Part shown: positions 39,646 to 50,123 of the stretch, piece after piece
How positions within the stretch are numbered: position 1 is the first letter of the stretch
How the letters are laid out: every line of letters begins with the position of its first letter
Origin: Coemansia sp. RSA 1804
Lineage: Eukaryota; Kickxellomycota; Kickxellomycetes; Kickxellales; Kickxellaceae
Direction: 5' to 3'
NCBI GenBank assembly: GCA_027578815.1
Contig: JANBTH010000013.1
Location: 1-64,000, forward strand
DNA: 64,000 nucleotides
The notes under the pieces: generated by a model
What the model was told of the DNA's origin: nothing
The model's input: the letters and a program-made list of their open reading frames with translations, nothing else
The model's database searches: none
Translations under genes and position numbers: made by a program

Positions 39646-40107
39646 ATGTACAAGATCACCAGCGCTGTTCTTCTGCTTGCCGCCGCCACGCTTGTCTCGG
39701 CAGCCAGCGACCGCGATTCGTCGGGCGCAGGCCCCGTGGTTGTCGCAGTTCCCAACCCCGCCATGCAGCAGCAGGCGGCGGCGGCGGCTGCGATGCCGAT
39801 GCCGCCGGCTGTTCCGGGCGCCGGCGGAGCTCCTCCATCCGCCGGCGGCTCCGCGTCGGCGCCGGGCGCTCCAAGCCCCAAGAGCTCGTCCCCGGCCAAC
39901 GGCGACAAGAAGGGATCGGACGCTCCTTCCTCCTCGTCGGCGTCGCCAAAGTCAAAGCCCGCCGGCGCCAAGGAGACCATGGTAAACTCAAAGTCTGACA
40001 AGAAGGACTCCGCCGACTCCGCCGTCTCCGCCGCTTCTGCCCTGGCTGCCACTACGCCCATGGCTGCTGCCTTGGCGCTCCTTGCGATCTCTGCCGCCTT
40101 CTACTAA
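39646..40107 (+). CDS. Small GPI-type surface protein
   Basis: From the ATG at 39646 the product is 153 aa and begins with MYKITSAVLLLAAATLVSA, a standard signal peptide. The frame is open further upstream but that part reads as leader sequence. The middle is low-complexity Ala, Pro, Gly, Ser and Lys (PAVPGAGGAPPSAGG, SSSSASPKSKPAG). The end, TTPMAAALALLAISAAFY, is a hydrophobic tail of GPI-signal type. The plan matches the 437-aa protein at 9149-10462, including Met/Gln/Ala-rich blocks. A wall-surface role is inference. No catalytic domain. Confidence 0.75.
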   Translation: MYKITSAVLLLAAATLVSAASDRDSSGAGPVVVAVPNPAMQQQAAAAAAMPMPPAVPGAGGAPPSAGGSASAPGAPSPKSSSPANGDKKGSDAPSSSSASPKSKPAGAKETMVNSKSDKKDSADSAVSAASALAATTPMAAALALLAISAAFY

Positions 40108-40379
40108 ACAAGCATCTTCCGCCTTCAAGGCGGATGGGGTTAAATAGTATTATTCGAGATGAAAGTTTTTTATTATTATTATTATTATTTGCGGTTATTA
40201 AATGAAGGAATTCTTATATCATCATAATACTACATTGCATTTCTATCATAAATTAGAAAACAGCAGCAGCATTTCCGCAGGAGACAGGAGGCGACGAGAG
40301 GGAACAAGCAGGGAGGGGGGAAGGAACTATAACAGTCTTGCTGCAATTCGTGCGAACTAGAGCAAGCCTAGCGCCGACG

Positions 40380-41549
40380 TCAGGTGGTAGTAGCGATGCG
40401 GTCGGCCTTTCTGATGGAGCCATAGTCAGAGGCCTCACTGGCAGCCAGCTGCTGCTGGATCTGGATCTGGCTCTGGCCAGCATCGCTGGAATCGGCACCG
40501 CCATCAGCGTCATCATCGCCGCGCTTGACGGCGTCGGGGGTGTTGATGATGTCGCCGGGCACGTAGGAGCGGAAGCCGGGCGCGCGGGCCATGTGGTCGG
40601 GCGGCGGATGCGGATGCACGTAGTAGAGAACAAGCCCCGACACGATCATAACAAAGGCGCCGGCGTAGATGGCGGTGATGCGCTGGTGGAACATGTACTT
40701 TGCAAAGATGAGGCCGTAGAAGTCGCTGGTGAGGATCGAGAGGTTGTAGAAGGTCGCCGAGCTCAGCCGGAACAGGAACGGGACCAGCGTGTACAGCACG
40801 AACATCACCAGATCGAAGCCCAGCGTGTAGCCCACGACCTCCTTTGTCCAGACCAGCTGCCCGATCTTCTTGTGCTCGATGATGGCCATCTGCACGCCGT
40901 TGATTATGGTGCCAAAGAAGCCGAGCCACGCCACCGTTTCGTACTGCGGCCGGTGTCGCACGATGAACTCCTCCGTCGTGTTTGACAGCGCGTAGCAGGT
41001 GGCGCCGATCAGCATGAAGATGTCGCCCTTGACAGCGTTGGAGGCCGCGTAGTTCTTGCCGGCATCGATGTCGCCCTTGATAAGGAGCCCCATGCCGCCC
41101 AGACACACAAGCACCGCCGCCACCTGCGTCCACCAGAATCTCGCGCGCAGCAGAAAGTACGACAGAACAACCACACACGGCAGCGTCCACGTGTCGAGCA
41201 GCATGCACGCCAGCAGCGAAGTGTACTCGTACGCCTTGATCACAAAGTAGTTCCCCTCGACATCCGCCGCCGCCAGGAAGATGTACCAGTAGAACCTGCG
41301 CTTCAGATTCAGCGCCATCTTCCGCACTCCCAACCGTGCCACCGATATCGGCATGTACACCACGAATAGGAACACGTATACCAGGAAGCTCTGGAAGTTC
41401 GGCAGCGACACGTTCTCGTGCGTCGCCAGCTTCTCCGACAGCACCGAGGTCGATGTCAGGCACAGCGATGTTAGTTGCCCGAGCACTAGAATCAGCGCCA
41501 GGTGTCGCCAGTCGCTCACTGCTCCGCGGATTGCCGTGATGAATGCCAT
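40380..41549 (-). CDS. SLC35F-family membrane transporter
   Basis: The 389-aa product, from the first ATG (MAFITAIRG), has about ten hydrophobic helices, including LALILVLGQLTSLCLTSTSV, FLVYVFLFVVYMPISVARLG and VAAVLVCLGGMGLLIKG. The conserved DVEGNYFVIKAYEYTS and LLDTWTLPCVVVLSYFLLR segments mark the SLC35F1/F2/F6 branch of the drug/metabolite transporter superfamily. Human SLC35F2 and yeast relatives lie in this group; their natural substrates are mostly undefined, so I do not name one. The C-terminal tail after YYVHPHPPP is hydrophilic and disordered. The frame also opens seven codons earlier from a GTG, which I did not use. The overlapping frame on the opposite strand is a shadow. Confidence 0.85.
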   Translation of the reverse strand: MAFITAIRGAVSDWRHLALILVLGQLTSLCLTSTSVLSEKLATHENVSLPNFQSFLVYVFLFVVYMPISVARLGVRKMALNLKRRFYWYIFLAAADVEGNYFVIKAYEYTSLLACMLLDTWTLPCVVVLSYFLLRARFWWTQVAAVLVCLGGMGLLIKGDIDAGKNYAASNAVKGDIFMLIGATCYALSNTTEEFIVRHRPQYETVAWLGFFGTIINGVQMAIIEHKKIGQLVWTKEVVGYTLGFDLVMFVLYTLVPFLFRLSSATFYNLSILTSDFYGLIFAKYMFHQRITAIYAGAFVMIVSGLVLYYVHPHPPPDHMARAPGFRSYVPGDIINTPDAVKRGDDDADGGADSSDAGQSQIQIQQQLAASEASDYGSIRKADRIATTT

Positions 41550-42684
41550 TTTTAACTTTCCTTTTTGCACTTTTCTTCCTGTTCACTCTGTTTGTTTGCC
41601 TTGTGCGAGTGGGGGAAAAAATAGACCTCCCACAATGCAAACTAGTGGAATGAACGAACAAGGAGTCAAAAAGGTTACTGCCTAAAAATGTAACTCAAAA
41701 GTTGCAGTAGTTTAAAAAGAATCAATTGGTGTTGTAGAATAAACAACTATGGATATACCAAAAGAAGGGATAGTAAAGAACGAGAGAAGAAGAAAAAGCG
41801 AATGTCTTCCATTCGGACGGCTATTTATTCATCCTGGGGAGGAATTTTCTAATCCTTATCGATTGACAAGATAAACTTTTTGAGGAGTTCCTTCTTTTTT
41901 TGTGGATTCTGTGAAAGAGATAATGCAAAATGAGAAAACCTTGTTGCTGTTAAAGAAAGAAGCGTTGCTGAGTCCCCTGAGTAGAAGAGTTTTGGGCCAA
42001 TCAGCGAGTAGGGATTCTGGTGAACCTGTTTTGCTTTATTCAGCGGTGCTGCTGCTGCTGCTGGAAAGCGATAAAAGTTGCATCCCATTCACACACACTG
42101 TTTAAGATATATCCCATGTGTACGAGGCGATTAAAGCGGTGGCATGTATTAGATGTATTAGATGTGTGTCTGGATTGCGAGGTGCGTCTGTTTGCTGCCT
42201 GCCGATTGTCTGTGTCTAGTGCTTGCCATCCGACTGTTGTTTCTATTTCGTTGTCTGCCTCCACACTCCAAGATGGGTCCCCTCCTAATTTAGTTCTGGG
42301 GGATTAGGAAGAAAGAGGAATACTTGAGGTTTCCCATCCGTCTGCACCGATGGCACCGTCTGGAAGGCAAGTTGCATCAAAATAGCCATTTTAAGTTCCA
42401 GAGACTATTAATGGATGTTAATGAAAATGGAAAAAAAGATATCACCTGCACTAACCCATAAACATAAGTAAATGCCACTCCTAGTGTTCCAATGAGTGGG
42501 TAAGCAAAAGAGATGGGAAACCGTAATGTTCACAAAAGGAGACAACAAGAATAAACTGATTATTTAGTATACTCCCCGCTGTAAAACCATCCACACAAAA
42601 AACGTCTTGAACAGGTAACAATAATCCAATCCATTGAGCACAGTGTACAGTACATAAATCCACATCTTTTTTTATTCATTTTGG
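41550..42684. other. 1.1-kb intergenic region, no gene seen
   Basis: Between the divergent SLC35F and BolA genes, so it should hold both promoters. AT-rich with short CTG runs near 42047-42062. No gene-like frame is supported. Confidence 0.5.
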
Positions 42685-43128
42685 ATGAGGAGACTGTTTA
42701 CGGTGGCAGCACTTGCAAGTAAGCGCAGAATGGCCAGCCCCATCAGCACGAGTTCCAATAGCAGCAGCGCGATGAAGCAACAGACAGATTCGGGCCCAGA
42801 GTCCAAGCCCGAGCCCGGCTCTGGTGTTGGCGGGCCGATGGAGCAGACGATCTGGACGGCGATAACCGAGACGTTTGCCCCAACAGAGCTGGAAATCGAA
42901 AACGAGTCGCACAAGCACCGGCACCACGTGGCGATGCGCGGCGTGCAGAGCCTTGAAACGCACTTTAGAGTCAGAATCGTGTCGGATCGGTTTGACGGAA
43001 AGACCCAGGTCGCCAGACACCGCATGGTCTATGCGCTGCTGAAGGATGAGATGCACAGGGCCGGCGGGATCCATGCGCTCGGATTGGTCACTAGAACTCC
43101 GGGGGAGGCGGAGAAGGAGGACAGCTAG
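42685..43128 (+). CDS. BOL1: BolA-like protein, probably mitochondrial
   Basis: The 147-aa product begins with MRRLFTVAALASKRRMASP, a basic, amphipathic presequence-like stretch. A Ser/Pro-rich spacer follows, then the BolA domain (about residues 50-140). The domain carries HVAMRG, SLETHFRVRIVSDRF and the signature FDGKTQVARHRMVYALL, followed by GGIHALGLVTRTP. BolA proteins bind Fe-S clusters together with monothiol glutaredoxins; mitochondrial Bol1-type proteins help lipoate-synthase and other late Fe-S targets. It lacks the Cys of the BolA-C branch, consistent with the His-type group. The gene name is by family resemblance; distinguishing Bol1 from Bol3 would need phylogeny. Intronless. Confidence 0.85.
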   Translation: MRRLFTVAALASKRRMASPISTSSNSSSAMKQQTDSGPESKPEPGSGVGGPMEQTIWTAITETFAPTELEIENESHKHRHHVAMRGVQSLETHFRVRIVSDRFDGKTQVARHRMVYALLKDEMHRAGGIHALGLVTRTPGEAEKEDS

Positions 43129-43279
43129 GTTGCTTAATTTGTGTTCTGCAGATCAACAGAAGGGGGAGGGCAGTAGATTCGCGTTATTGATTCCCTTTTT
43201 TTTTTGTTCCATACCTTTGTTCTGAATATGCATCATTTAGGGGGTGGACTGAGGTGAAAAGAGGAAAAGACAGAAGAGA

Positions 43280-44452
43280 ATGGACAGCAGTGATGGAAAG
43301 CCGGTGAACCCGGCGGTGCAAGCGGTGCTCGAGGAGATTGCGCGGGCCAAGCAGCGCGCGGCAGAGCGGAAGCGGGAGCAAGAAACAAAGGAGAAGGAAG
43401 CCAGCCAGTACGGAGTGGTGAAACAGGCCGACGGATCGGTAGTCCTGCGACTGCCGCCGGCGCCGGAGAAGCCCGACCCCGGCGACTGCTGCAACTCCGG
43501 GTGCTCGCCGTGTATAATGGACATGTACTGGGACCGCATGCGCGCGCACAAGGCGCTTGTGAGCAGGCTGGAGGAGCGGTACCGGCGGATTATTGTCAAT
43601 GGTAGCGAAACCGATATGAAGGAAGAAGAAGCTGTGGATGCGGCAGAACAGAATGCTGTGCTGTTGGATCCGCTGATGTTCAAGCGTGTGCGGGTGCTGC
43701 ATGTCGACGAGCTGGATGGCCGGTTCGGGCGGGCGATTGTGCTGGAGGCAACGGCGCGGGATTTCGCACTACCGCTTGGCCAGCACATCCACATCCGAGC
43801 GCACACGGAGAGCGGACCGGCCAATCAAGGAGAAGATCAGGATCAGGATCAAGATCAAGCGGGGAGCTGCTCTACTCTGACGCGGCCGTTTACGCCGGTG
43901 ATGCTGCAGGCGGCCGACGGCGTGGATCGGCCGCACCTGCTTGTGCGGCTGTACGAAGGAAACGCAATGTCTGCGTATCTGCGCCAGCTGCGTGTGGGCG
44001 ACAGCATACTGGTGCGCGGGCCCTCCTCGACCATCGGCGACCTGGGCAGCCTGTTTGGCAGCAGCAGCAGCAGTAACAGCAGGTTGGTGCTTGTTGCCGG
44101 CGGATCGGGCATTGCGCCGATCTTCCAGATCCTGCAGTATGCGCACGCAAGCGCCGCACACCGCGACTCGCGCATTGCGCTGGTGCAGTGCGCGCACAGA
44201 CCGGGCGGCCTGTGGCTGGGGCGCGAGATCGCCGTCCTCGCACGTGGCATGCCGCATCTGGCGCACACGCCTGTTGTGTCGGGGAGCAACGGGCGGCTGA
44301 CGGAGGCAGCGCTGCGGCGCGCGCTTTCACTTGGCGAGGGAGGCGGCGGCATAGGAGGCTGCAGTGCTGTTGTGTGCGGCCCCGGGGCGTTCAACGCCGA
44401 TGTTGGCCGGTGGCTGCGCGCGATGGGAGTGCGCATCGTCCATGCGCTCTGA
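43280..44452 (+). CDS. NADH-cytochrome b5 reductase-like protein with oxidoreductase-like N-terminus
   Basis: The 390-aa product fuses two parts. Residues about 70-100 are an oxidoreductase-like domain, DCCNSGCSPCIMDMYWDRM. The rest is a ferredoxin-reductase-type flavoprotein: RPFTPV (FAD), GNAMSAYLRQLRVGDSILVRGP (FAD/flavin loop), VAGGSGIAPIFQIL (NAD) and CGPGAFNADV near the end. This order matches CYB5RL of animals and its fungal homologues, whose electron acceptor is not well known. An insert EDQDQDQDQ lies between the FAD motifs. The N-terminus is charged (AKQRAAERKREQE). 151 bp separate it from the BolA gene on the same strand, but I see no reason to link them functionally. Confidence 0.9.
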   Translation: MDSSDGKPVNPAVQAVLEEIARAKQRAAERKREQETKEKEASQYGVVKQADGSVVLRLPPAPEKPDPGDCCNSGCSPCIMDMYWDRMRAHKALVSRLEERYRRIIVNGSETDMKEEEAVDAAEQNAVLLDPLMFKRVRVLHVDELDGRFGRAIVLEATARDFALPLGQHIHIRAHTESGPANQGEDQDQDQDQAGSCSTLTRPFTPVMLQAADGVDRPHLLVRLYEGNAMSAYLRQLRVGDSILVRGPSSTIGDLGSLFGSSSSSNSRLVLVAGGSGIAPIFQILQYAHASAAHRDSRIALVQCAHRPGGLWLGREIAVLARGMPHLAHTPVVSGSNGRLTEAALRRALSLGEGGGGIGGCSAVVCGPGAFNADVGRWLRAMGVRIVHAL

Positions 44453-45367
44453 CGCCAGCTCCAGCCCCTCGTCCCGTGACCGTCTATGCAGGGAACAGGG
44501 GAAACGGAGGAAGCAGCTCCCTACATCTCCTACATGCCGGCATGCCTGCCTCACGCATGCATAACCAAAAGCATAAGCAGAATGCAGAATGCAGAATGCA
44601 ACCGCATACTGTAACAGCCATTTCCGATTGTGCTCCTTTTGCTACTGATTTGGGGGAACGCACCTCGCTCTCTTTTTTTATCTTCTCTTATGAAAGATGA
44701 GAGATAAAAAACGCAAAATCTCCCAGATATCTGGAACTAAAGGTTTTTTTCCCTTGCCTGTTTGTTTGCTTGTTTGCTTGTTTGCTTGTTTGCTTGTTTG
44801 CTTGTTTGTTTTCTGGCCATCGGGTGGTGGATTCCGCTCGGTTGTTTTGTCTTTCGATGGATCCGTCCAGCCTGTGAGCAATAACAATTCCCTTCCTTGC
44901 TCTTCCATTTTTTTCGCTCCCCCGCAATATAAAATAAGTGGTGAAAAATAACAGGCTGCCCACGCGTTCCCAATCATTTTTCACTTTTAAAGTTCCCACA
45001 CCATTTCTAGCACCATCCATCCGACATCATCGCTGCTGTCCAATTACAGCCTTCTTTTTTTGCAGAGAATATACGCTTGGTGTTTGGTCGATGAAGAGAA
45101 GAATAAACGCTATACGGAAAAGTGGGTGGATTCTAGTAGAAAAAATAACAGACATTTTCCCCCTTTTTTTTTCTTCGCTCTCTTCTCTTTATTTTCTACT
45201 ACTTTTTTTTCCTTCCTTTCCCTGCTTCCAGCCCATTTCATTTGCGACTGCCGCTAACACAACTGCTATTATCTTTTAGTTTGTTGTTATCGCTGTTGCT
45301 GTTGTCTTTATATTTGTATTATTTTCATATCGTCGGCCAGGAAAGAAAAATAAAGGAGACAAGCAGG
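44453..45367. other. Intergenic region with a TTTGCTTG tandem repeat and pyrimidine tract
   Basis: A short tandem repeat of TTTGCTTG units lies near 44760-44812. A very long C/T tract spans about 45160-45232, upstream of the UPF0014-type gene. No gene seen. Confidence 0.55.
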
Positions 45368-46828
45368 ATGTCCGATGACGGTGCTAGCAACGCGCTCGAC
45401 GGCTGGATATGGTGGCATACGCAGGGCGAGCCTCCCAGCCCAGCGCTGTCGTGGGGAAACGTGGAGATCGCAGCGCTGATGCTAGTGTTCAACGTAGGCG
45501 TATCCACGTGGCTCGGATTGGGACTGAGCGGCGGACTCATAGTAGCGTCAATCCGGTGCGTGGTGCAGCTGACAGCGCTGGGCTTCGTGCTGAACCAAAT
45601 ATTCATGACGCAGAACCCGGTGTACATCTTCGGGATGGCGCTAGCGCTGGGACTGCTGGCGTCGGCGGAAGTCACCTTCTGGCGCGCCAAACGCACATTC
45701 CCCGGCATGTTTCCCGGTACGCTGGCTGCGATCATGGGCAGCGCGCTGACGGTTGCGCTGCTCGGCAACGCGTACTCGCTGAAGATGGAGCCCGTGTACA
45801 CTGCGCAGAAGTTCATCCCAACCATCGGCATGCTGTTTGGCAACTGCATGATTGGCGTGTCGATTGGGCTGACTTCGGTCATGGAGTCGCTCGAGACGCA
45901 CAGGGACCGCGCGGAAACGGTGCTCTGCTACGGCGCGTCCCGTTGGGAGGCGATTCGCCCGGTTGCGCGCGATGCGCTGCGCGCCGCCATGCTGCCTACC
46001 ATCACCAACATGAGCATCACGGGGCTGATCTCGATCCCCGGCGTCATGACCGGCTGGATCCTGGGCGGCGCCGATGTGCTGCAGGCTGCGCGGTACCAGC
46101 AGATCATTCTGTTCATGATCACCGCATCCTCCGCAAGCAGCGCACTGCTTGCTGTTCTGTTCTGCGCCTCCGTGCTGATCGACAAAACACCTGCGCTGCG
46201 GCTCGACCGCATAACCGTCTGCACCACCAGCCGGACAACAGCTAATGCGGATGAGAGATGCAGCAACAAGATGCGGTCTGCGCACTCCTCGCGCGCATCG
46301 CTCAGGTACCGCGCTAATGCGGGCCGGCTGCTGCGGGCCAAGTCTGAGCTCTACTCGCCGACGGACTCGCTTCTGCGGCTACGCTCGTCGGCAACTGCCT
46401 CGCCAACAATCAGCACCGACAGCAGCACCGAAGACCAGCAGCTTCAGCAGCAGCAGCAGCGTGAGTATTGCCAGTCCGAGCAGATGGCCCTGAGGGGGGC
46501 TCCGCTGCTGATCCGGAGCGACACGAGTCGGAGTCGGAGTTGGCTCGTGGATATCGAAGACACGCTGCAGCCGCTGCAGCCGCTGCGCGAATGCACCCGC
46601 CGATGCGCCAGCAGCATGGCTGCGAGCAGACGGCACAGCCCCGATAATAGCGCTGATTCTGCTGCTGGCCAGCAACAGCAACCTCAGCAACAGCAACAGC
46701 TTCACCGGCGGCCGGCCGTTTCGGCCAGCTCCAGAATCAAGCAGATCTGGGACGCAGAGTCGTCGTGGGCATGCGCGATCTGCCCGCTCCGGAGCAACGC
46801 CATGCACGGCGAGGATGCTGTCATCTGA
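45368..46828 (+). CDS. UPF0014/FetB-family membrane protein with long hydrophilic tail
   Basis: From MSDDGASNALDGW the product is 486 aa. Residues about 25-290 are seven or so membrane helices of the UPF0014 type (bacterial FetB/YbbM), with LQ-T-like GFVLNQIF and SVMESLETHRDRAETVLCYGAS followed by SITGLISIPGVMTGWILGG, the family's best signature. In bacteria the partner ATPase FetA makes an iron or metal exporter; plant ALS3/STAR2 proteins are related. In fungi the partner and substrate are unknown. The last ~195 residues are a Ser/Gln-rich tail with QQQQQ runs, far longer than in bacterial proteins, and probably cytosolic and regulatory. The frame is open further upstream but reads as leader. 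Confidence 0.85.
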   Translation: MSDDGASNALDGWIWWHTQGEPPSPALSWGNVEIAALMLVFNVGVSTWLGLGLSGGLIVASIRCVVQLTALGFVLNQIFMTQNPVYIFGMALALGLLASAEVTFWRAKRTFPGMFPGTLAAIMGSALTVALLGNAYSLKMEPVYTAQKFIPTIGMLFGNCMIGVSIGLTSVMESLETHRDRAETVLCYGASRWEAIRPVARDALRAAMLPTITNMSITGLISIPGVMTGWILGGADVLQAARYQQIILFMITASSASSALLAVLFCASVLIDKTPALRLDRITVCTTSRTTANADERCSNKMRSAHSSRASLRYRANAGRLLRAKSELYSPTDSLLRLRSSATASPTISTDSSTEDQQLQQQQQREYCQSEQMALRGAPLLIRSDTSRSRSWLVDIEDTLQPLQPLRECTRRCASSMAASRRHSPDNSADSAAGQQQQPQQQQQLHRRPAVSASSRIKQIWDAESSWACAICPLRSNAMHGEDAVI

Positions 46829-47096
46829 AGGATCGAACGGACAACAAATGACAAAAGTAGATAAATAATAAAGTGATAATCTAATCAGTGTTATGCAGAC
46901 AAAATCCAGTGATTTTGCCCCTATTTTACAGTTCAGGTGATCTTTCCCACAACCAAGCAAAAAGCAATTTTGCGCTGGTAGCTGAAGATTAGTGTGACAA
47001 AAGTTTTTTATTTTGCTGCAATCCAGACCACTTTGTACAGCAACTACCCACCCCTTTCATTCACTCATTCCATTTACTTTTTTCCATCCAATAGCC

Positions 47097-49190
47097 ATGG
47101 CGGACGAGAATGCCGGCAGCAGACCCGGCGGGTACGGGCAGTCGGGGCAGGCGCCCAAGATCAAGAACAAGAACGCGGCAGCGGTGCAAATAACAGCGGA
47201 GCAGCTGATCCGGGAAGCGTACTCGCGGCAGGGGACGATGCAGAAGGCGCCGCGGCAGAAGGTGCTTGACGGGGAGGAGCTCAGCGACTACCAGATGCGG
47301 CGGCGGCGGGAGTTCGAGGAGGGGGTCCGGCGCAATCGGAGCAACATCGGCGAATGGCTGCGGTACGCAGCGTGGGAGGAGGGCCAGGGCGAGGTCGGGC
47401 GCGCGCGGTCGGTCTACGAGCGGGCGCTGGATGTGGACGGGCGCAACCAGACGGTCTTCATCAAGTACGCGGAGCTCGAGATGAAGAACAAGAACATTGC
47501 GCTTGCGCGCAACCTATATGACCGCGCGGTCACCACGCTGCCGCGGGTCGCGCAGTTCTGGCAGCGGTACACGTACATGGAGGAGCTGCTCGGGAACATC
47601 GCGGGCGCGCGCGAGGTCTTCGCGCGGTGGATGCGGTGGGAGCCCGAGGAGGCCGCGTGGGCGGCCTTCATCCGCTTCGAGACGCGGTACGGCGAGATCG
47701 GCAACGCGCGAGCGCTGTGGGAGCGCGCGGTGGATGTGCATCCGGAGCCGCGCGTCTGGCTCAAGTGGGCGCGGTTCGAGGAGGACCGCGGAGACGCCGA
47801 GTCGGCTCGGCGCGTGTTTGGCCTGGCCATCGACCGACTCGGCGAGTCGTTCATGGACCAGCACGTGTTCATCTCGTTTGCCAGGTTCGAGACCAGACTG
47901 CGCGAGTACGACCGCGCACGGGCCATCTACCGGTACGCGCTCGAGCGGCTGCCCAGGGCAAAGTCCCACGCCCTGCACAGCCAGTACGCGGCGTTCGAGA
48001 AGCAGCACGGCGCCGCGCGCGACATCGAGGACGTCGTGGCCACCAAGCGCAGGCTCCACTACGAGGCCCTCGTCAGGGCCAACCCGGCCGACTACGACGC
48101 GTGGCTCGACTACGCTGCGCTCGAGGAGGAGGCCGGCGATGTCGAGCGGACGCGCGATGTCTACGAGCGCGCCATCGCCGAGTACCCCGGCGTGGCCGAG
48201 AAGCGGCTCTGGCGCCGGTACATCTACCTGTGGCTGTTCTACGCGCTGTTCGAGGAAACCAGGGCGCAGGACGTCGGCCGGGCGCGCGCCGTGTACGTTG
48301 CGTGCATTGAGCTGGTTCCGCACGCGGAGTTCACGTTTGCCAAGCTGTGGCTGCAGTACGCGTGGTTCGAGATCCGCAGCTCCGGCGATCTGGGCGCCGC
48401 GCGCCGCGCGCTGGGCCGCGCGATTGGCCAGAGCCCGGCCAAGGACAAGCTGTTCCGCGGGTACATTGAGCTGGAGCTGGAGCTGCGCGAGTTCGGCCGC
48501 GTGCGCACGCTCTACGCGAAGTTCCTGGAGGCCAACCCGACCAGCTGCTCCACCTGGGTCGAGTTCGCCCGCCTGGAGGCTGCGCTGGGCGAGGCCGACC
48601 GCTGTCTGGCGCTGTTTGAGCTGGCCGTCGAGCAGCCCACCCTGGACATGCCCGAGCTGCTGTGGAAGGCCTACATCGACTTTGTCTTCGATTCGGGCGA
48701 TTTCCAGAAAACGCGGGCGCTGTACGAGCGCCTGCTTGCGATGACCGACCACGTCAAGGTGTGGATCAGCTTTGCGCGCTTCGAGCTGCTTGCTGCTGCT
48801 GCCAGCGATGAGTCTGCCGGCAGCAGCGAGAGCTCCGAGAACTCCCCCGGCGGCCGTATTGCCAGCGGCGCGGAGGCTGCGCGCGCCGTGTACGAGCGCG
48901 CCTACGCGCGGATGAAGGCTCTGGGGCTCAAGGAGGAGCGGCTGGTGCTGCTCGAGGCGTGGCGCGACTCCGAGCAGAACGCCGCCGCCGCTGCCGGCGG
49001 GGATCCCGCTGCTGTTGAGAAGCGGATGCCCAAGCGGGTGCGCAAGCGCAGAGAGCTCGACGACGGCTCGCTGGAGGAGTACTTTGACTACGTCTTCCCC
49101 GACGACGAGGAGCAGGGCTCGAGGTTCAAGCTGCTTGCAAAGGCGCACATGTGGAAGCAGCAGAAGCAGGAGCAGGAGCAGCAGCAATGA
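47097..49190 (+). CDS. CLF1: Pre-mRNA splicing factor Clf1/Syf3 (Crooked neck homologue)
   Basis: From the ATG at 47097 the product is 697 aa (yeast Clf1 is 687). It is made almost wholly of HAT (half-TPR) repeats, each with W-x-x-Y/F and a closing E/RALE-like helix. Examples: IGEWLRYAAWEEGQGEVGRA, FIKYAELEMKNKNIALARN and IRFETRYGEIGNARALWERA. Clf1 scaffolds the Prp19-associated NTC complex and helps activate the spliceosome. Its presence shows the organism splices even though genes here lack introns. The C-terminus is basic (PKRVRKRREL) and ends in Gln. The start is the first ATG inside the HAT-preceding disordered region (MADENAGSRPGGYG). Very GC-rich; a 563-codon frame on the opposite strand is a composition artefact. 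Confidence 0.95.
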   Translation: MADENAGSRPGGYGQSGQAPKIKNKNAAAVQITAEQLIREAYSRQGTMQKAPRQKVLDGEELSDYQMRRRREFEEGVRRNRSNIGEWLRYAAWEEGQGEVGRARSVYERALDVDGRNQTVFIKYAELEMKNKNIALARNLYDRAVTTLPRVAQFWQRYTYMEELLGNIAGAREVFARWMRWEPEEAAWAAFIRFETRYGEIGNARALWERAVDVHPEPRVWLKWARFEEDRGDAESARRVFGLAIDRLGESFMDQHVFISFARFETRLREYDRARAIYRYALERLPRAKSHALHSQYAAFEKQHGAARDIEDVVATKRRLHYEALVRANPADYDAWLDYAALEEEAGDVERTRDVYERAIAEYPGVAEKRLWRRYIYLWLFYALFEETRAQDVGRARAVYVACIELVPHAEFTFAKLWLQYAWFEIRSSGDLGAARRALGRAIGQSPAKDKLFRGYIELELELREFGRVRTLYAKFLEANPTSCSTWVEFARLEAALGEADRCLALFELAVEQPTLDMPELLWKAYIDFVFDSGDFQKTRALYERLLAMTDHVKVWISFARFELLAAAASDESAGSSESSENSPGGRIASGAEAARAVYERAYARMKALGLKEERLVLLEAWRDSEQNAAAAAGGDPAAVEKRMPKRVRKRRELDDGSLEEYFDYVFPDDEEQGSRFKLLAKAHMWKQQKQEQEQQQ

Positions 49191-50123
49191 CAATGACAAC
49201 AACATCCCATCGTTCTTATGTTCTTATTCGATGCTGTGTTTGCTTGTCTGCCGTGGCTTTTTTCTTCTTCGTTCCTCGTTTCTTTCTCGTTTCTCAAAAT
49301 GCAGTCGGTCCAAATAGACGTGTATATGAGCCACTGCCAGTTTTTCTTCTATCAACTGGAGTGTGTGTGTGTGTTTTCGTTTTCGTTCTGCCTTGTTCTC
49401 ATTTCTTTGAATCGGCCATAGACACAACAATTGGCAACTTCAATCGTATTTTTGGAGTTACTTTATCCTTTTGCCTCTTCCTATATACTTCTTTTGTTGC
49501 TCCACGAAAAAAAACTGAAATTATAGTGTGCCTGGCTTTCCTATTATTCTATTGATAAAAGAGGCTTCCCAGATTATTTCCCTTCCCTTCTAAATAAGGA
49601 ACAATACGGCGAACCTAGAGTATCGGTAAAAAAAATAACAACAACAGGAAAATATAAGGATATGAATGTCAGTAAATGAGGCTTTTTATTTCCCCCCTTC
49701 ACAACCCTAGTTTAGTTACTTGCTCCTCATTTTCTGTTGTTATTATTATTACCGTTGAATCCGATAATTCCCCTCTTTTATTTGCATTCAACTCTACGGA
49801 AAAAGGTTTTATTTTCTTGCTTGTTGTGTTTTCTATCTACGCCGGATGGTATTCACTAGAGAGAGAAATGATGGAAGAAGGTGTTCAAGAAACCCCTCAC
49901 CACTCCCTCTCCTTGCTCTTCTGGTAAACACATTATCGCCATTATTGCTTGAATAGAGAGACGGTTTGTGTTTTATTTAACATTTCAAGTATTCGTATTT
50001 TAATATTATATTCTCATACTCGTGTTTACTACTGATAGTCTTCCTCCCCTCCCCCCCGTCAACATTTTGCGTTATTTTTATTATTAACATCTGCTTTATA
50101 TTTTTATTATATTTTTATTACAC
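49191..50123. other. Intergenic region, no gene seen
   Basis: 933 bp between Clf1 and the GPCR-like gene. AT-rich, with T runs and a C-rich stretch at about 50043-50058. The 83-codon frame near 49.7 kb shows no resemblance to proteins. Confidence 0.5.

Noticed and set aside
40338..40985. Plus-strand frame over the SLC35F gene
   Set aside because: Shadow of a GC-rich membrane-protein gene; charged low-complexity product without homology.
44758..44812. Regular TTTGCTTG repeat that might suggest a CRISPR-like array
   Set aside because: A plain tandem microsatellite with no spacers, in a eukaryotic genome.
47514..49205. 563-codon minus-strand frame over CLF1
   Set aside because: Very GC-rich coding DNA leaves antisense frames open. 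The plus strand encodes clear HAT repeats, and the antisense product resembles nothing.
49676..49927. 83-codon frame with a hydrophobic start
   Set aside because: It lies in AT-rich intergenic DNA with poor codon use and no resemblance to known proteins.
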